Shown: positions 34,666-43,869, numbered from the stretch's first letter. The stretch is 64,000 nt of DNA from Paenibacillus sp. GSMTC-2017 (GCF_016019935.1 NZ_JAECMT010000007.1:124001-188000); one strand, 5' to 3'. Numbers and translations: made by a program. Notes: a model not told the origin generated them from the sequence alone.

Positions 34666-34748
34666 TAGCACGATAATAGTACGGCCGAATTATTATCGTT
34701 GCTTCCGCAAGGATGCGGAAATCCGAAAATTTCAAGGAGGAAATAACA
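34666..34748 (+). promoter_or_regulatory. hag leader with 5' stem-loop and CsrA-binding hairpin
   Basis: A stem-loop at the predicted 5' end: AGCACGATAATA (34667-34678) pairs with TATTATCGTTGCT (34691-34703) with one bulge. Next to it is TTCCGC-AAGGAT-GCGGAA (34703-34720), a perfect 6-base stem with GGA in the loop, the classical CsrA site. The second CsrA site is expected at the ribosome binding site AAGGAGG (34734-34740), eight bases before ATG. This two-site layout parallels the B. subtilis hag leader. Confidence 0.8.
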
Positions 34749-36002
34749 ATGATTATTAATCACAATATCGCAGCTCTTAACACGCACCGTCAACTAGGTG
34801 CTAACAGTGCAGCTACAAGCAAAAACATCGAGAAATTGTCTTCTGGTCTTCGCATCAACCGTGCAGGTGACGATGCAGCTGGTCTAGCAATCTCCGAAAA
34901 AATGCGTGGTCAAATCCGTGGTTTGGACATGGCTTCCAAAAATGCTCAAGATGGTATTTCTTTGATTCAAACTGCTGAGGGCGCTTTGAATGAAACACAC
35001 AGCATCTTGCAACGTATGCGTGAACTTGCTGTTCAATCAGGAAGTGACACAAATACAGATTCTGACCGTGGAGAAATCCAAAAAGAGGTTGACCAACTAG
35101 TTACTGAAATCGATCGTATTTCCAACACTACTGAGTTCAATACTAAGAAACTAGTTGATGGCTCATTCAGCGGAACTTTCCAAATCGGTGCTAACGAAAA
35201 CCAAACAATGAAACTTGGCATTAACGCTATGGGTTCTGCTAGTCTTAACCTTACTTCTGGCGTACAAGTTGCAGACGGAGTATTTGGTGGTACTGCTGGT
35301 AAAGTACTAGGCGAAGGTTCATACACTGTAAAAGGTACTGATCTTCTTGATGCTAAAGGTCAAATCGTTGCTTCCCTTGCAACAAACGTAGCTACAACTG
35401 CTGGTGGTGGAACATACACGTTTGCAAAAGCTACAGCACTAAATGATGGCGACACAATTAAAATTAATGCTGCTGGCGTAGCTGGTCTTACTAAAAACCT
35501 TGAAGCTGGTCAAACGAACAACAAACTTGCACCAGGTACTTATAAATTTGTAGGTTCTGATGTATTCAAAGATGACGTGAAAGTCGGAACATTTGCGACA
35601 AGCGTTATTACGTTTACAGATACTACAAAAGGCACATTGGATCTAGCAACAACATTTGGCCTAGCAAATCCAGCTGCTGGAGATACTCTAGTAGTTAAAG
35701 GTGTAGATGTTTCTAACAGAGAACAAGCATCAGCTACAATCACAGCAGTTAACAACGCTCTTGAGTCCGTTTCTGCTGAGCGTTCGAAGCTAGGTGCAGT
35801 TCAAAACCGTCTTGAGCACACAGTTAACAACTTGGGAACTTCTTCTGAGAACTTGACTGCTGCTGAATCCCGTATCCGCGATGTAGATATGGCTAAAGAA
35901 ATGATGCAACAAACGAAAAACAGTATCCTTGCTCAAGCTGCACAAGCTATGCTTGCACAAGCTAACCAACAGCCACAAGGCGTACTTCAATTGCTTCGTT
36001 AA
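34749..36002 (+). CDS. hag: Flagellin
   Basis: 417 residues from ATG 34749 (upstream in-frame start at 34713 lies within the leader). Standard D0/D1 ends: MIINHNIAALNTHRQLG, LSSGLRINRAGDDAAGLAIS at the N-terminus and VQNRLEHTVNNLGTSSENLT with LAQANQQPQGVLQLLR at the C-terminus. The middle (about 170-325) is much longer than in B. subtilis Hag (304 residues). It contains two similar segments, about 188-240 and 262-317, each of the form G-S/T-Y-x-x-x-G-S/T-D ... GDT-I/L, so the surface domain seems to have grown by duplication. It is rich in Thr and may be glycosylated by the downstream sugar operon (inference). Codon use marks high expression. Confidence 0.96.
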   Translation: MIINHNIAALNTHRQLGANSAATSKNIEKLSSGLRINRAGDDAAGLAISEKMRGQIRGLDMASKNAQDGISLIQTAEGALNETHSILQRMRELAVQSGSDTNTDSDRGEIQKEVDQLVTEIDRISNTTEFNTKKLVDGSFSGTFQIGANENQTMKLGINAMGSASLNLTSGVQVADGVFGGTAGKVLGEGSYTVKGTDLLDAKGQIVASLATNVATTAGGGTYTFAKATALNDGDTIKINAAGVAGLTKNLEAGQTNNKLAPGTYKFVGSDVFKDDVKVGTFATSVITFTDTTKGTLDLATTFGLANPAAGDTLVVKGVDVSNREQASATITAVNNALESVSAERSKLGAVQNRLEHTVNNLGTSSENLTAAESRIRDVDMAKEMMQQTKNSILAQAAQAMLAQANQQPQGVLQLLR

Positions 36003-36011
36003 TAGAACCGA

Positions 36012-36053
36012 AAAAACCTTAGTGTATCCTTCGGATATGCTAAGGTTTTTTTA
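36012..36053 (+). terminator. Terminator after hag
   Basis: AAAACCTTAG...CTAAGGTTTTTTTA, with a TCC-ttc-GGA inner stem. Confidence 0.92.
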
Positions 36054-36076
36054 TTTGCCCGTTTTTAACCATTTGC

Positions 36077-36104
36077 TAATCATTTGACAAAAATTATCCG
36101 ATAT
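36077..36104 (+). promoter_or_regulatory. Candidate SigD promoter of flaG-fliD-fliS-fliT
   Basis: TAAT (36077-36080), 16 bases, TCCGATAT (36097-36104). Six of seven core -10 positions match and the spacing is within the SigD range. TTGACA at 36084-36089 with TATAAC at 36111-36116 is spaced 21, too far for SigA. Confidence 0.55.
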
Positions 36105-36139
36105 ATGGAGTATAACAGAACACGTTGGGGGATTGATTT

Positions 36140-36559
36140 GTGATGAACATGGATTTATCGGTCACAGGAAGAGGTGGATCTACAGATCGTGTTGCATCGG
36201 CAAACAAATCTGTGGAACCCGTAAAAAATGCTGTAAATAATGCTGTAAATAATGCAGCAGAATCATCCGTGTATACCGTTAATAATTTGAATGATTTGAG
36301 GTCTGCTGAACTACGAGGAGACCAATTTACAGTAAGTGAAGAACAATTAGTTAAGGCAATCGACAGAGCTATTAAAGCGATGCAAGGAACACAAACGAGC
36401 CTTGAATTTACTATACATGAACAAACAAAGATGATAGCAGTCAAAGTGTTGAATCGAGAATCAGGAGAAGTTATTCGAGAAATTCCACCGGAAAAAACTC
36501 TCGATTTTGTAGCAAAGCTATGGGAAATGGCTGGCATTTTAATAGATGAAAAGAGATAG
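36140..36559 (+). CDS. flaG: FlaG family protein
   Basis: 139 residues from GTG 36140 (GGGGGA eight bases upstream); ATG 36143 is possible too. Conserved C-terminal domain: SLEFTIHEQTKMIAVKVLNR, SGEVIREIPPEK and FVAKLWEMAGILIDEKR. The N-terminus is low-complexity, with a small duplication (VKNAVNNAVNNAAE). FlaG affects filament length in some bacteria; the homologue is yvyC in B. subtilis. Confidence 0.9.
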   Translation: MMNMDLSVTGRGGSTDRVASANKSVEPVKNAVNNAVNNAAESSVYTVNNLNDLRSAELRGDQFTVSEEQLVKAIDRAIKAMQGTQTSLEFTIHEQTKMIAVKVLNRESGEVIREIPPEKTLDFVAKLWEMAGILIDEKR

Positions 36560-36589
36560 AAAATCTAAAAAGAGAAAGTAGGGAACACA

Positions 36590-38398
36590 ATGCTACGAGT
36601 TGGTGGATTAGCATCTGGTATGGAGACGGATTTAATCATTAAAGATTTGATGGCGGCAAAACGTATTCCGCTTGATAAGATGATACAGAAAAAGCAGTTG
36701 CTTGAATGGAAACGTGACGACTATCGTACTATGAATAACAAAATACGAGAGCTTAAAGACGCTGCTTTCGACATGAAGCTAGAATCAGGTTATTTATCAA
36801 AAAAAGTAACATCTTCGCAAGAAAATAAGGTTACAGTTTCAGCTACGTCACTAGCGAGCGAAGGTCAGCACAGCATCAAAATTGACCAACTTGCTCAAGG
36901 AGCTTCACTAACATCGGGTGATTTGGCTGGAGCGGCTGGCGGTGGTAAAACACTTGGAAGCTTGAATTTAAGCAGCGATACTCAACTAGTTGTTACAGGT
37001 GAAAAAGGTTCTAAATCAATCAATATTAAAACTAGTGATTCTGTTACTCAAATGGTGGCGTTAATTAATAATGAAACAGCCTCGACGGGGGTTAGGGCTA
37101 CTTATGATGAGAAGTTAGATCGGATCTTTTTTAACAGTACAAAATCAGGCACATTATCACAAGTTAATCTAGAACTAGCAAATGGAAATAACATCAATAG
37201 TATATTCGGATTCACTGGATCATCCGAAGTTACGGTTGGCGGCATGAGTTCATTGACTGGAGATAGCTACGTTAACAGCGGTATAACAGGTACGCAAGTG
37301 TTAACGGTTAATTACGGTAGCAAACAATATAATTTTAATGTAACAGCCACAACAAAAGTTGCTGATTTGGTTTCACAGATGAATAGTGGAATGATAAATG
37401 ACGGTGTAGGCGTAAAATTAAACAGCAGCGGACAATTAGAATTTAGTAATTCAAATGCTGGTACTCCAATTACTTTCTCTGATGTTAGTGGGGATATTGT
37501 AATGAAATTGGGGCTGGATAATACCTGGATTAAATCATCCGCCATTAATGCCAAAGGACTTAATGCAAAGGTTGAGTTTAACGGAATAAAGGCAGAATAT
37601 AACTCCAATTCATTTGAAATAGCGGGCTTTAATTTTACTGCTAAAGAAACAACTAATACGGCTGTTAACATTGGTGTTTCTCAAGACGTAGATGCAGTAT
37701 TTGAACGTATTAAAACATTTATAGGAAAATATAATACGCTGATAGACGACGTGAATAAAGAATTAGTTGAAAAGAAACAACGTGATTTCAAGCCGTTGAC
37801 ACCAGAGCAGCGTGAGGCTATGAAAGAAGAAGATATAAAAAAATGGGAAGAAAAAGCAAAGATGGGTATGTTGTCGAATGATACCTTACTCTCTGGCGCG
37901 CTAAGTACGATGCGTTCATCATTGTCTGCATTCGTAGGTGGTATTCCTGATGGACAACTAAAGAGCTTGGCTGAAATAGGTATATCGAGTTCAAACATTG
38001 TTGGGAAAACGATAAGTGGATCGTATTCTGATAAAGGTAAAATTTATATTGATGAAAAAAAGCTGAAACAAGCGTTAACAGATAACCCAGAAGAGGTTAT
38101 GGCTATATTTACGAAGAATGGTGCTACTGAAGCTACAGATGGAATCGCAACTCGATTGCATGATCAGACAACTACTATATTGAAACAAATCACCGACAGG
38201 GCAGGAACAATCACATCGGTTGACAAGAGCTTCTCACTAGGGAAAGAGAGCTTAGATATTACTGAGCAGATGAAGCGATTAACAGCAAGATTGGCTGATA
38301 TGGAAACCCGTTACTACAAGCAATTCACTGCAATGGAGAAACATATTAGCAAGATGAATTCCCAAAGCTCATGGTTATCGCAACAATTTAGTCAATAG
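36590..38398 (+). CDS. fliD: Flagellar filament cap protein FliD (HAP2)
   Basis: 602 residues. Caps the filament and folds incoming flagellin. Conserved N-terminal MLRVGGLASGMETDLIIKDL and C-terminal helical region (SLDITEQMKRLTARLADMET, YYKQFTAMEKHISKMNSQSS). The central part is beta-rich and variable and slightly longer than in B. subtilis (498 residues). Confidence 0.95.
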   Translation: MLRVGGLASGMETDLIIKDLMAAKRIPLDKMIQKKQLLEWKRDDYRTMNNKIRELKDAAFDMKLESGYLSKKVTSSQENKVTVSATSLASEGQHSIKIDQLAQGASLTSGDLAGAAGGGKTLGSLNLSSDTQLVVTGEKGSKSINIKTSDSVTQMVALINNETASTGVRATYDEKLDRIFFNSTKSGTLSQVNLELANGNNINSIFGFTGSSEVTVGGMSSLTGDSYVNSGITGTQVLTVNYGSKQYNFNVTATTKVADLVSQMNSGMINDGVGVKLNSSGQLEFSNSNAGTPITFSDVSGDIVMKLGLDNTWIKSSAINAKGLNAKVEFNGIKAEYNSNSFEIAGFNFTAKETTNTAVNIGVSQDVDAVFERIKTFIGKYNTLIDDVNKELVEKKQRDFKPLTPEQREAMKEEDIKKWEEKAKMGMLSNDTLLSGALSTMRSSLSAFVGGIPDGQLKSLAEIGISSSNIVGKTISGSYSDKGKIYIDEKKLKQALTDNPEEVMAIFTKNGATEATDGIATRLHDQTTTILKQITDRAGTITSVDKSFSLGKESLDITEQMKRLTARLADMETRYYKQFTAMEKHISKMNSQSSWLSQQFSQ

Positions 38399-38409
38399 GA
38401 GGTTGCAGC

Positions 38410-38835
38410 ATGCAACTACAACAACGTAATAAATATTTGGAAACGACAATCCAAACAGCTTCGCCTGCACAACTCCTAATTATGTTATTTGACGGTGCTA
38501 TCCGTTTTTGTAAACAAGGTATTGAGTCTATTCAATCAAATAACTATGCAGATGCAAACACAAACTTATTAAAAGTGCAAAATATCGTTAAAGAATTTAT
38601 GATAACCGTCGATCGTAGTTCACCATTGTCTGAAGGACTACTTGGCGTCTACGAGTATATGAATAAACGTCTCATTGAAGCAAATATTAAAAAAGAAGTA
38701 GAACCTGCACAGGAAGTGCTTGATCAGCTGATCGAACTAAAAGAAACGTGGGTTCAAGCAGCGCGACAATCTAATCAACAAGCGGGGCAAGCAAATGGAA
38801 ACGTACTTAAACCAAATCATTCAGTTGTCGTCTAA
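38410..38835 (+). CDS. fliS: Flagellin export chaperone FliS
   Basis: 141 residues, 11 bases after fliD, AGGAGG upstream. Family phrases: YLETTIQTASPAQLLIMLFD, GAIRFCKQGIESI and LSEGLLGVYEYMNKRLIEAN. Keeps flagellin unfolded for export and takes part in the FliW-Hag-CsrA balance. The 3' end overlaps fliT by 41 bases. Confidence 0.95.
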   Translation: MQLQQRNKYLETTIQTASPAQLLIMLFDGAIRFCKQGIESIQSNNYADANTNLLKVQNIVKEFMITVDRSSPLSEGLLGVYEYMNKRLIEANIKKEVEPAQEVLDQLIELKETWVQAARQSNQQAGQANGNVLKPNHSVVV

Positions 38836-39133
38836 TTTGCTCGAGAAGATTGAGAGCAGTGATCTAGAGACATTTGAAGCATATACCGAGCAACGTGATG
38901 AACTGTTCGCTAAGTTACAAGAGCTGACTCCAACTAAGGAACAAGTGGAGAAATTACAGCCACTCGTTAGACAGATTCAGTCTCAAGACACCATCATTGT
39001 TAGTCGGATGACTCAGCTTCAACAAGAAGCGAGTGACGAACTTAACAAGCTAAAAGTAAGCCAGCGTTCGAGATCGATGTATGAATCATCGGTTGGTAAT
39101 GATGACAGCATGTTTTTTGATCTAAAAAGATAA
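38795..39133 (+). CDS. fliT: FliT-like flagellar chaperone
   Basis: 112 residues, starting inside the fliS 3' end. Entirely helical, charged sequence (LNQIIQLSSNLLEKIESSDL, EAYTEQRDELFAKLQEL), typical of small export chaperones such as FliT. Identity is supported by the order flaG-fliD-fliS-fliT more than by motifs. The long overlap with fliS implies coupled translation. Confidence 0.8.
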   Translation: METYLNQIIQLSSNLLEKIESSDLETFEAYTEQRDELFAKLQELTPTKEQVEKLQPLVRQIQSQDTIIVSRMTQLQQEASDELNKLKVSQRSRSMYESSVGNDDSMFFDLKR

Positions 39134-39147
39134 TCCACCTATATAAA

Positions 39148-39174
39148 AAGTCGCCGACCATCGGCGGCTTTTTT
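39148..39174 (+). terminator. Terminator after fliT, end of the flagellar block
   Basis: AAGtCGCCGA-cca-TCGGCGgCTT followed by TTTT. Confidence 0.88.
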
Positions 39175-39247
39175 GCGTTCTCTGCCCTATGCCAGACATC
39201 ATATAACCAATGGAATCGTATATAAATAGTGCATATTACAATAGCAC

Positions 39248-39275
39248 ATTTACTTGTAAATGACTGCTGTGCAGT
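39248..39275 (+). promoter_or_regulatory. Two adjacent palindromes before the sugar operon
   Basis: ATTTACTTGTAAAT (39248-39261, perfect) and ACTGCTGTGCAGT (39263-39275, perfect 5-base arms) lie 60-90 bases before the first gene. A possible weak promoter (TTTTCG at 39279-39284, 16 bases, TAATAT at 39301-39306) is just downstream. The palindromes are candidate operators. Confidence 0.4.
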
Positions 39276-39335
39276 AACTTTTCGGCAGAGACGTTCATAG
39301 TAATATAAAGGTTTCTTTCGAAGGAGGTATACTTT

Positions 39336-40520
39336 GTGCTAATCAACAACTGCCCCGTTTGTGATTCATTACATGTAACGAGTGTGTTCACCCGTGACAA
39401 TATACCTGTACTGCAAAATATATTGATGAAAAGTTACGAAGAAGCATGTCAAATCGCTAGAGGCGACCTTTCTATTACCCAATGTTCAGATTGCGGATTT
39501 GTGTTCAATCGAACTTTTGACGGGGATAAAGTCGTTTATAACAGTCAATACGAGAATACTCAATCCTATTCTACGTTTTTTGAGCAGTACCTAGATGATC
39601 TCGTTACTGACTTAGTCACCAAACATGGAATAAGGAATATGAATGTTGTAGAGGTTGGTTGCGGGAAAGGGCTTTTTCTGAAAAAAATAGTGGATCATGG
39701 AGATAACGTTGGATATGGATTTGATCCAAGCTATATTGGTCCTGAGGTGTTGCAAGGTGGGAAGCTTAGATTCGAGAAACGTTTGTATGATGAGGATTGC
39801 ACACATATACAGGCAGATGCAGTAATTTGTCGTCATGTCATTGAACATATTTCAGATCCAGTTTCATTGTTAAAAACGATAAGAAGAGCACTTGAACATT
39901 CTCCTCATGCCAAAGTATTTTTTGAGACACCTTGCGTGGATTGGATTTTGGACAACAAAGTGATGTTTGATTTCTTTTATGAACATAACTCTTATTTTAA
40001 TAGACAATCCATTACTAGAGCGTTCCATTTAGCTGGATTTGACATAGTGAAAGTAAAACATATTTTCAACGGTCAATATTTATGGGTAGAAGCTAAAGTT
40101 AACACGAGTGAGATACAAATTCAGCAGCATGCTGAACCTTTTATAAATAATCAAGCAGGTAGCAAGTGGTTTGCCCAACATGAGCGTAAATGGAGAGAGA
40201 CGGTTGTTAGTCAACTCGAACATTATGCGATAAACGGTAAGGTGGCTATATGGGGTGCAGGGGCGAAGGGAGTCACCTTCTTGAATTTGATTGACCCTGG
40301 CAGAACATACATCGATTGCGTCATTGATGTTAATCCGAACAAAATAGGCAACTTTTTACCTGGAACGGGTCATGAAATAATCGGTATTGAAAAGGCAGCA
40401 CAAAGGGGACTTTCGACAGTCATCGTTATGAATCCTAACTATTTCGAAGAAAATACGCTATTAATCGGAAGTAACCGAATAGACGTGAAGCTCATCAATA
40501 TCGAGGAATGGAGTGTGTGA
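39336..40520 (+). CDS. SAM-dependent methyltransferase, sugar C-methyltransferase type
   Basis: 394 residues, GTG start with AAGGAGGT upstream. Layout as in TylCIII/NovU-type NDP-hexose C-methyltransferases: N-terminal zinc-binding cysteines (CPVC, CSDCGF), a class I SAM fold (VVEVGCGKGLFLKKI; VICRHVIEHISDPVSLL) and a C-terminal Rossmann-like domain with AIWGAGAKGVTFLNL. It would add a methyl carbon to an NDP-keto sugar, or it may methylate a glycan. First gene of the eight-gene unit; the next start is three bases away. A second enzyme of the same type is at 43870, so the operon may perform two methylations (inference). Confidence 0.8.
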   Translation: MLINNCPVCDSLHVTSVFTRDNIPVLQNILMKSYEEACQIARGDLSITQCSDCGFVFNRTFDGDKVVYNSQYENTQSYSTFFEQYLDDLVTDLVTKHGIRNMNVVEVGCGKGLFLKKIVDHGDNVGYGFDPSYIGPEVLQGGKLRFEKRLYDEDCTHIQADAVICRHVIEHISDPVSLLKTIRRALEHSPHAKVFFETPCVDWILDNKVMFDFFYEHNSYFNRQSITRAFHLAGFDIVKVKHIFNGQYLWVEAKVNTSEIQIQQHAEPFINNQAGSKWFAQHERKWRETVVSQLEHYAINGKVAIWGAGAKGVTFLNLIDPGRTYIDCVIDVNPNKIGNFLPGTGHEIIGIEKAAQRGLSTVIVMNPNYFEENTLLIGSNRIDVKLINIEEWSV

Positions 40521-40523
40521 GCC

Positions 40524-42038
40524 ATGAATAAAGAGGTGCTATATGAGCTAATAGAAGGTGGGAAGTATAACGAAGCTGAAAAATATTTGCTCGAAGAAAT
40601 AGTAAAGCAACCGGATGATGCGGACATTCGCTATCAATTAGCCAGTGTACTACAGAGACTAGGCCACTTCGAACGGGCTATTTTTTATTATGAGCAGTCA
40701 TTGGTAGGGACAAACGATGTTGTCGAAGAGATTGTTAAGAACAAAGTAGTCGAGTGCCAAGAGCAGCTTAATACGGTAAAGAAACCTTTGGTGAGTATTG
40801 TTTTATTGGCTTATAACAAATTAGATTTTACAAAAATGTGTGTGGATAGCATCTTTACGTACACGTCTCATATCGACTTTGAGTTGATTGCAGTTAATAA
40901 CGGATCGACTGACGGTACGATGGATTATTTTAATAGCCTGCCGGCTAATACGAGACCTTTGCATTTGCCTGTTAACCAAGGTGTGGTTGGCGGATTTAAC
41001 GAAGGGATAAAAATTGCTAGAGGAACGTATACAGCTGCTGTTTGCAACGACTTTATATTTACAACGAGATGGTTAGACAATTTGCTTACTTGTATTGAAT
41101 CGGATGAAAAGATAGGTTATGTTTCGCCCGGTGCAGGTGTAATCAGCAATTATCAACGTATTCCTGCAGCCTATAACAATGTAGATGAAATGCAGCAATT
41201 TGCAGAAGGATACAATAAGTCCGATCCACTGAAGTGGCAAGAAAGAGTTCGATTATTGCCTTGTGTTCTGATGGTTAGAACGGCATTACTTAAGGAACTT
41301 GGTGGTTATGATCCTGCTTATTACTATGGCGAGTTTGCTGATGATGATATTAGCTTCCAAATTAGAAGGGCAGGATACAAGCTCGTTTTTTGCGGGGACA
41401 CGTACACTCATCACTTTGGATCGATAACAGTCGGTGCTAATCAGATACTAAATAACTCTTTAGGTATATGCAGAGAAATATTTAAAAATAAATTTGGACT
41501 CGATTCTTGGGATGCTTGTGATTTTCAACCCATTATGCTTGAGAAGCTGGACTTAAACTCAACAGGCGATCAGATAAAAATATTAGGCATTAATACGAAA
41601 TGCGGCAGCAATCCACTGCAATTAAAAAATATGCTTCGGTTACAAAATAGGTTGGATGTCTCTATTCACAACTATTATTGGGACAGCAAATACAAACTTG
41701 ATATCGAAACGGTATCGGATCGTACAGTTTTCGGATCACTAGCTGATTTAAGCAATGTTCTAGGCGATGATCATTTCTATACGTATATCATACTTGAGAT
41801 TGATCTTGAATCGCGGCGAAATCAGGACAATTTGTATGATGATTTGAGACACCATCTGGTCGATAATGGGGAGCTTGCTTGTCGAATTAGTTATTCGAAC
41901 ATAAGCGACCTAACCATTCTTGCTGAACCTCAAGCCGTTCAATTGGCAGGATTTGAAATCACTTCTACACAGGTAGTTGCAAATGTACTTGGCGGTCAAG
42001 ACTTACTGCTGACAGCAAGACGGAGGGAACAGATATGA
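40524..42038 (+). CDS. TPR-containing family 2 glycosyltransferase
   Basis: 504 residues. Two TPR-like repeats (about 1-75; YNEAEKYLLEEIVKQPDDAD, LGHFERAIFYYEQSL) precede a GT2/GT-A domain (about 85-320): VSIVLLAYNKLDFTKMCVDS, VNNGSTDGTMDYF, GGFNEGIKIARG, a CNDF in the DXD place, and GEFADDDISFQIRRAGYKLV. The last 180 residues have no family I recognise. GT2 enzymes with TPRs are common near fli/hag genes, where they glycosylate flagellin. It is the only glycosyltransferase in the operon, so it is the likely enzyme that transfers the operon's special sugar to protein or glycan (inference). Confidence 0.8.
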   Translation: MNKEVLYELIEGGKYNEAEKYLLEEIVKQPDDADIRYQLASVLQRLGHFERAIFYYEQSLVGTNDVVEEIVKNKVVECQEQLNTVKKPLVSIVLLAYNKLDFTKMCVDSIFTYTSHIDFELIAVNNGSTDGTMDYFNSLPANTRPLHLPVNQGVVGGFNEGIKIARGTYTAAVCNDFIFTTRWLDNLLTCIESDEKIGYVSPGAGVISNYQRIPAAYNNVDEMQQFAEGYNKSDPLKWQERVRLLPCVLMVRTALLKELGGYDPAYYYGEFADDDISFQIRRAGYKLVFCGDTYTHHFGSITVGANQILNNSLGICREIFKNKFGLDSWDACDFQPIMLEKLDLNSTGDQIKILGINTKCGSNPLQLKNMLRLQNRLDVSIHNYYWDSKYKLDIETVSDRTVFGSLADLSNVLGDDHFYTYIILEIDLESRRNQDNLYDDLRHHLVDNGELACRISYSNISDLTILAEPQAVQLAGFEITSTQVVANVLGGQDLLLTARRREQI

Positions 42039-42805
42039 AGGCTGTAATTCTTGCAGGCGGACTAGGGACTAGAATTAGTGAAGAAACAATTATTAAACCT
42101 AAGCCTATGGTAGAGATCGGCAACCAGCCAATACTTTGGCACATTATGAAGATGTATTCGCACTATGGCATTAATGATTTTATTATTTGTCTTGGTTATA
42201 AAGGCTATTTGATCAAAGAATATTTCTCGAACTATTTTCTACACACGTCAGACGTCACTTTTGATATTCGCAACAACCAAATGAAAGTACATCGCAATGC
42301 CTCTGAAGCATGGAGTGTAACACTCATTGATACGGGCGAACATTCGATGACAGGAGGCAGACTGAAGCGTGTAGAGAAATACGTGGACGGTGAAACCTTT
42401 TGTTTTACTTATGGAGATGGGCTAAGTGATGTCAACATTGCTGCTCTTATTGCCTTCCACAATAAGAGCAATCGATTGGCTACCGTTACAACGGTAAGAC
42501 CGCCAGGAAGATTCGGTGTTGTCGAACTGGAGAACGACAGGGTGAATGGTTTTCGCGAGAAACATGCGGGTGATTCTGCGTGGATCAACGGTGGTTTTTT
42601 TGTACTGGGACCAGAAGTATTTAAATATATTGATAACGACGCATGTATATGGGAGAAAGGGCCGATGGAGGGTTTAGCTGCGGAGAAACAGTTGTCTGCC
42701 TATTTACATGATGGGTTCTGGCAACCAATGGATACGTTGCGGGATAAAGTGAAGTTAGAGGAACTATGGTCATCGGATAAAGCGCCTTGGAAGGTGTGGT
42801 CGTAA
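42035..42805 (+). CDS. rfbF: Glucose-1-phosphate cytidylyltransferase
   Basis: 256 residues; overlaps the preceding gene by four bases. Makes CDP-glucose from CTP and glucose-1-phosphate. Nucleotidyltransferase signature at the N-terminus, LAGGLGTRISEETIIKPKPM, then VEIGNQPILWHIMKMYSHYG, and FTYGDGLSDVNI. The length and the WHIMK..H pattern match RfbF rather than RmlA. With rfbG next, it fixes the pathway as CDP-linked. Confidence 0.94.
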   Translation: MKAVILAGGLGTRISEETIIKPKPMVEIGNQPILWHIMKMYSHYGINDFIICLGYKGYLIKEYFSNYFLHTSDVTFDIRNNQMKVHRNASEAWSVTLIDTGEHSMTGGRLKRVEKYVDGETFCFTYGDGLSDVNIAALIAFHNKSNRLATVTTVRPPGRFGVVELENDRVNGFREKHAGDSAWINGGFFVLGPEVFKYIDNDACIWEKGPMEGLAAEKQLSAYLHDGFWQPMDTLRDKVKLEELWSSDKAPWKVWS

Positions 42806-43860
42806 TGCGGCATTCGTTCTGGAGGGGGAAAAAGGTATTCGTAACCGGCCATACCGGCTTCAAAGGGAGCTGGCTCACACTTAGTTTGCTCCAGCAAGGT
42901 GCTGATGTTTATGGCTATGCTTTGCCACCACTCCAGCAATCGGATCTCTATCATGTAGCAAATCTTACTGAAGTGATGGGTTCACAATTCGGTGATATAC
43001 GAGATCTTACTAAGTTACAGAGTGCGATTTCCAGCTATAAGCCGGATATTATATTCCATCTAGGTGCACAACCACTAGTTCGAGCCTCATATGATGATCC
43101 AATCGAAACGTTCTCGACAAATGTGATGGGAACTGTACATCTGCTTGAAGCGGCAAGGCAAGTCGATTCCGTTAAAACCATTATCAACGTGACGAGCGAT
43201 AAATGTTATGAAAATAAAAGTGGTGTGCAGAAAAGTTTTGTAGAATCCGATCCAATGGGTGGACATGATCCTTATAGTGCCAGTAAGGGTTGTGCAGAGA
43301 TCGTAAGCTCAGCCTATTCACGTTCGTTTTATGGAAAGAACGGCAAGTTTATTGCATCAGCAAGGGCGGGTAACGTTATCGGTGGAGGTGATTGGTCGAA
43401 GGATCGGATTATACCAGATTTTATACGCGCGATCTTGAACCAAGAAACGATGACGATTAGGCAGCCGAAGTCGATCCGTCCATGGCAGCATGTACTCGAT
43501 TGTATTCATGGTTATATGCTTTTAGCGGAAAAGGTCTGGACAGAACAAGAAGCCTACGTCGGTGCTTGGAATTTTGGGCCATCAGCCAAAGCTTTCAAGA
43601 CGGTTGAGCAATTAATAGAATGCAGTAGAAGCTATATCGACCGTGCAGTTGATATTCATTATTCCACTACAGAAGGGCCGTATGAAGCAGGCTATTTAGT
43701 GCTGGATAGTGGGAAGGCTGAGCAACGTCTAGGATGGGTATCGAAGCTTACATTTTCAGATGCTGTAAAGTGGACGATGGACTGGTATGACGGTTATTTG
43801 AGTGGACTGGATATGACACAAGTAACGAGCAATCAAATTAGAAATTATCATTTATTATAG
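42805..43860 (+). CDS. rfbG: CDP-glucose 4,6-dehydratase
   Basis: 351 residues; ATG overlaps the rfbF stop (TAATG). Extended SDR enzyme with NAD-binding GHTGFKGSWL, VTSDKCYENK and catalytic PYSASKGCAE. It converts CDP-glucose to CDP-4-keto-6-deoxyglucose, the branch point for 6-deoxy and 3,6-dideoxy sugars. No E1 3-dehydrase (RfbH) gene is present, so the 3-hydroxyl is probably kept. Confidence 0.94.
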   Translation: MRHSFWRGKKVFVTGHTGFKGSWLTLSLLQQGADVYGYALPPLQQSDLYHVANLTEVMGSQFGDIRDLTKLQSAISSYKPDIIFHLGAQPLVRASYDDPIETFSTNVMGTVHLLEAARQVDSVKTIINVTSDKCYENKSGVQKSFVESDPMGGHDPYSASKGCAEIVSSAYSRSFYGKNGKFIASARAGNVIGGGDWSKDRIIPDFIRAILNQETMTIRQPKSIRPWQHVLDCIHGYMLLAEKVWTEQEAYVGAWNFGPSAKAFKTVEQLIECSRSYIDRAVDIHYSTTEGPYEAGYLVLDSGKAEQRLGWVSKLTFSDAVKWTMDWYDGYLSGLDMTQVTSNQIRNYHLL

Positions 43861-43869
43861 GAGTTTGAT

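Noticed and set aside
42035..43860. 3,6-dideoxyhexose pathway (tyvelose/abequose type)
   Set aside because: No RfbH-type dehydrase or its reductase partner is encoded in the operon.
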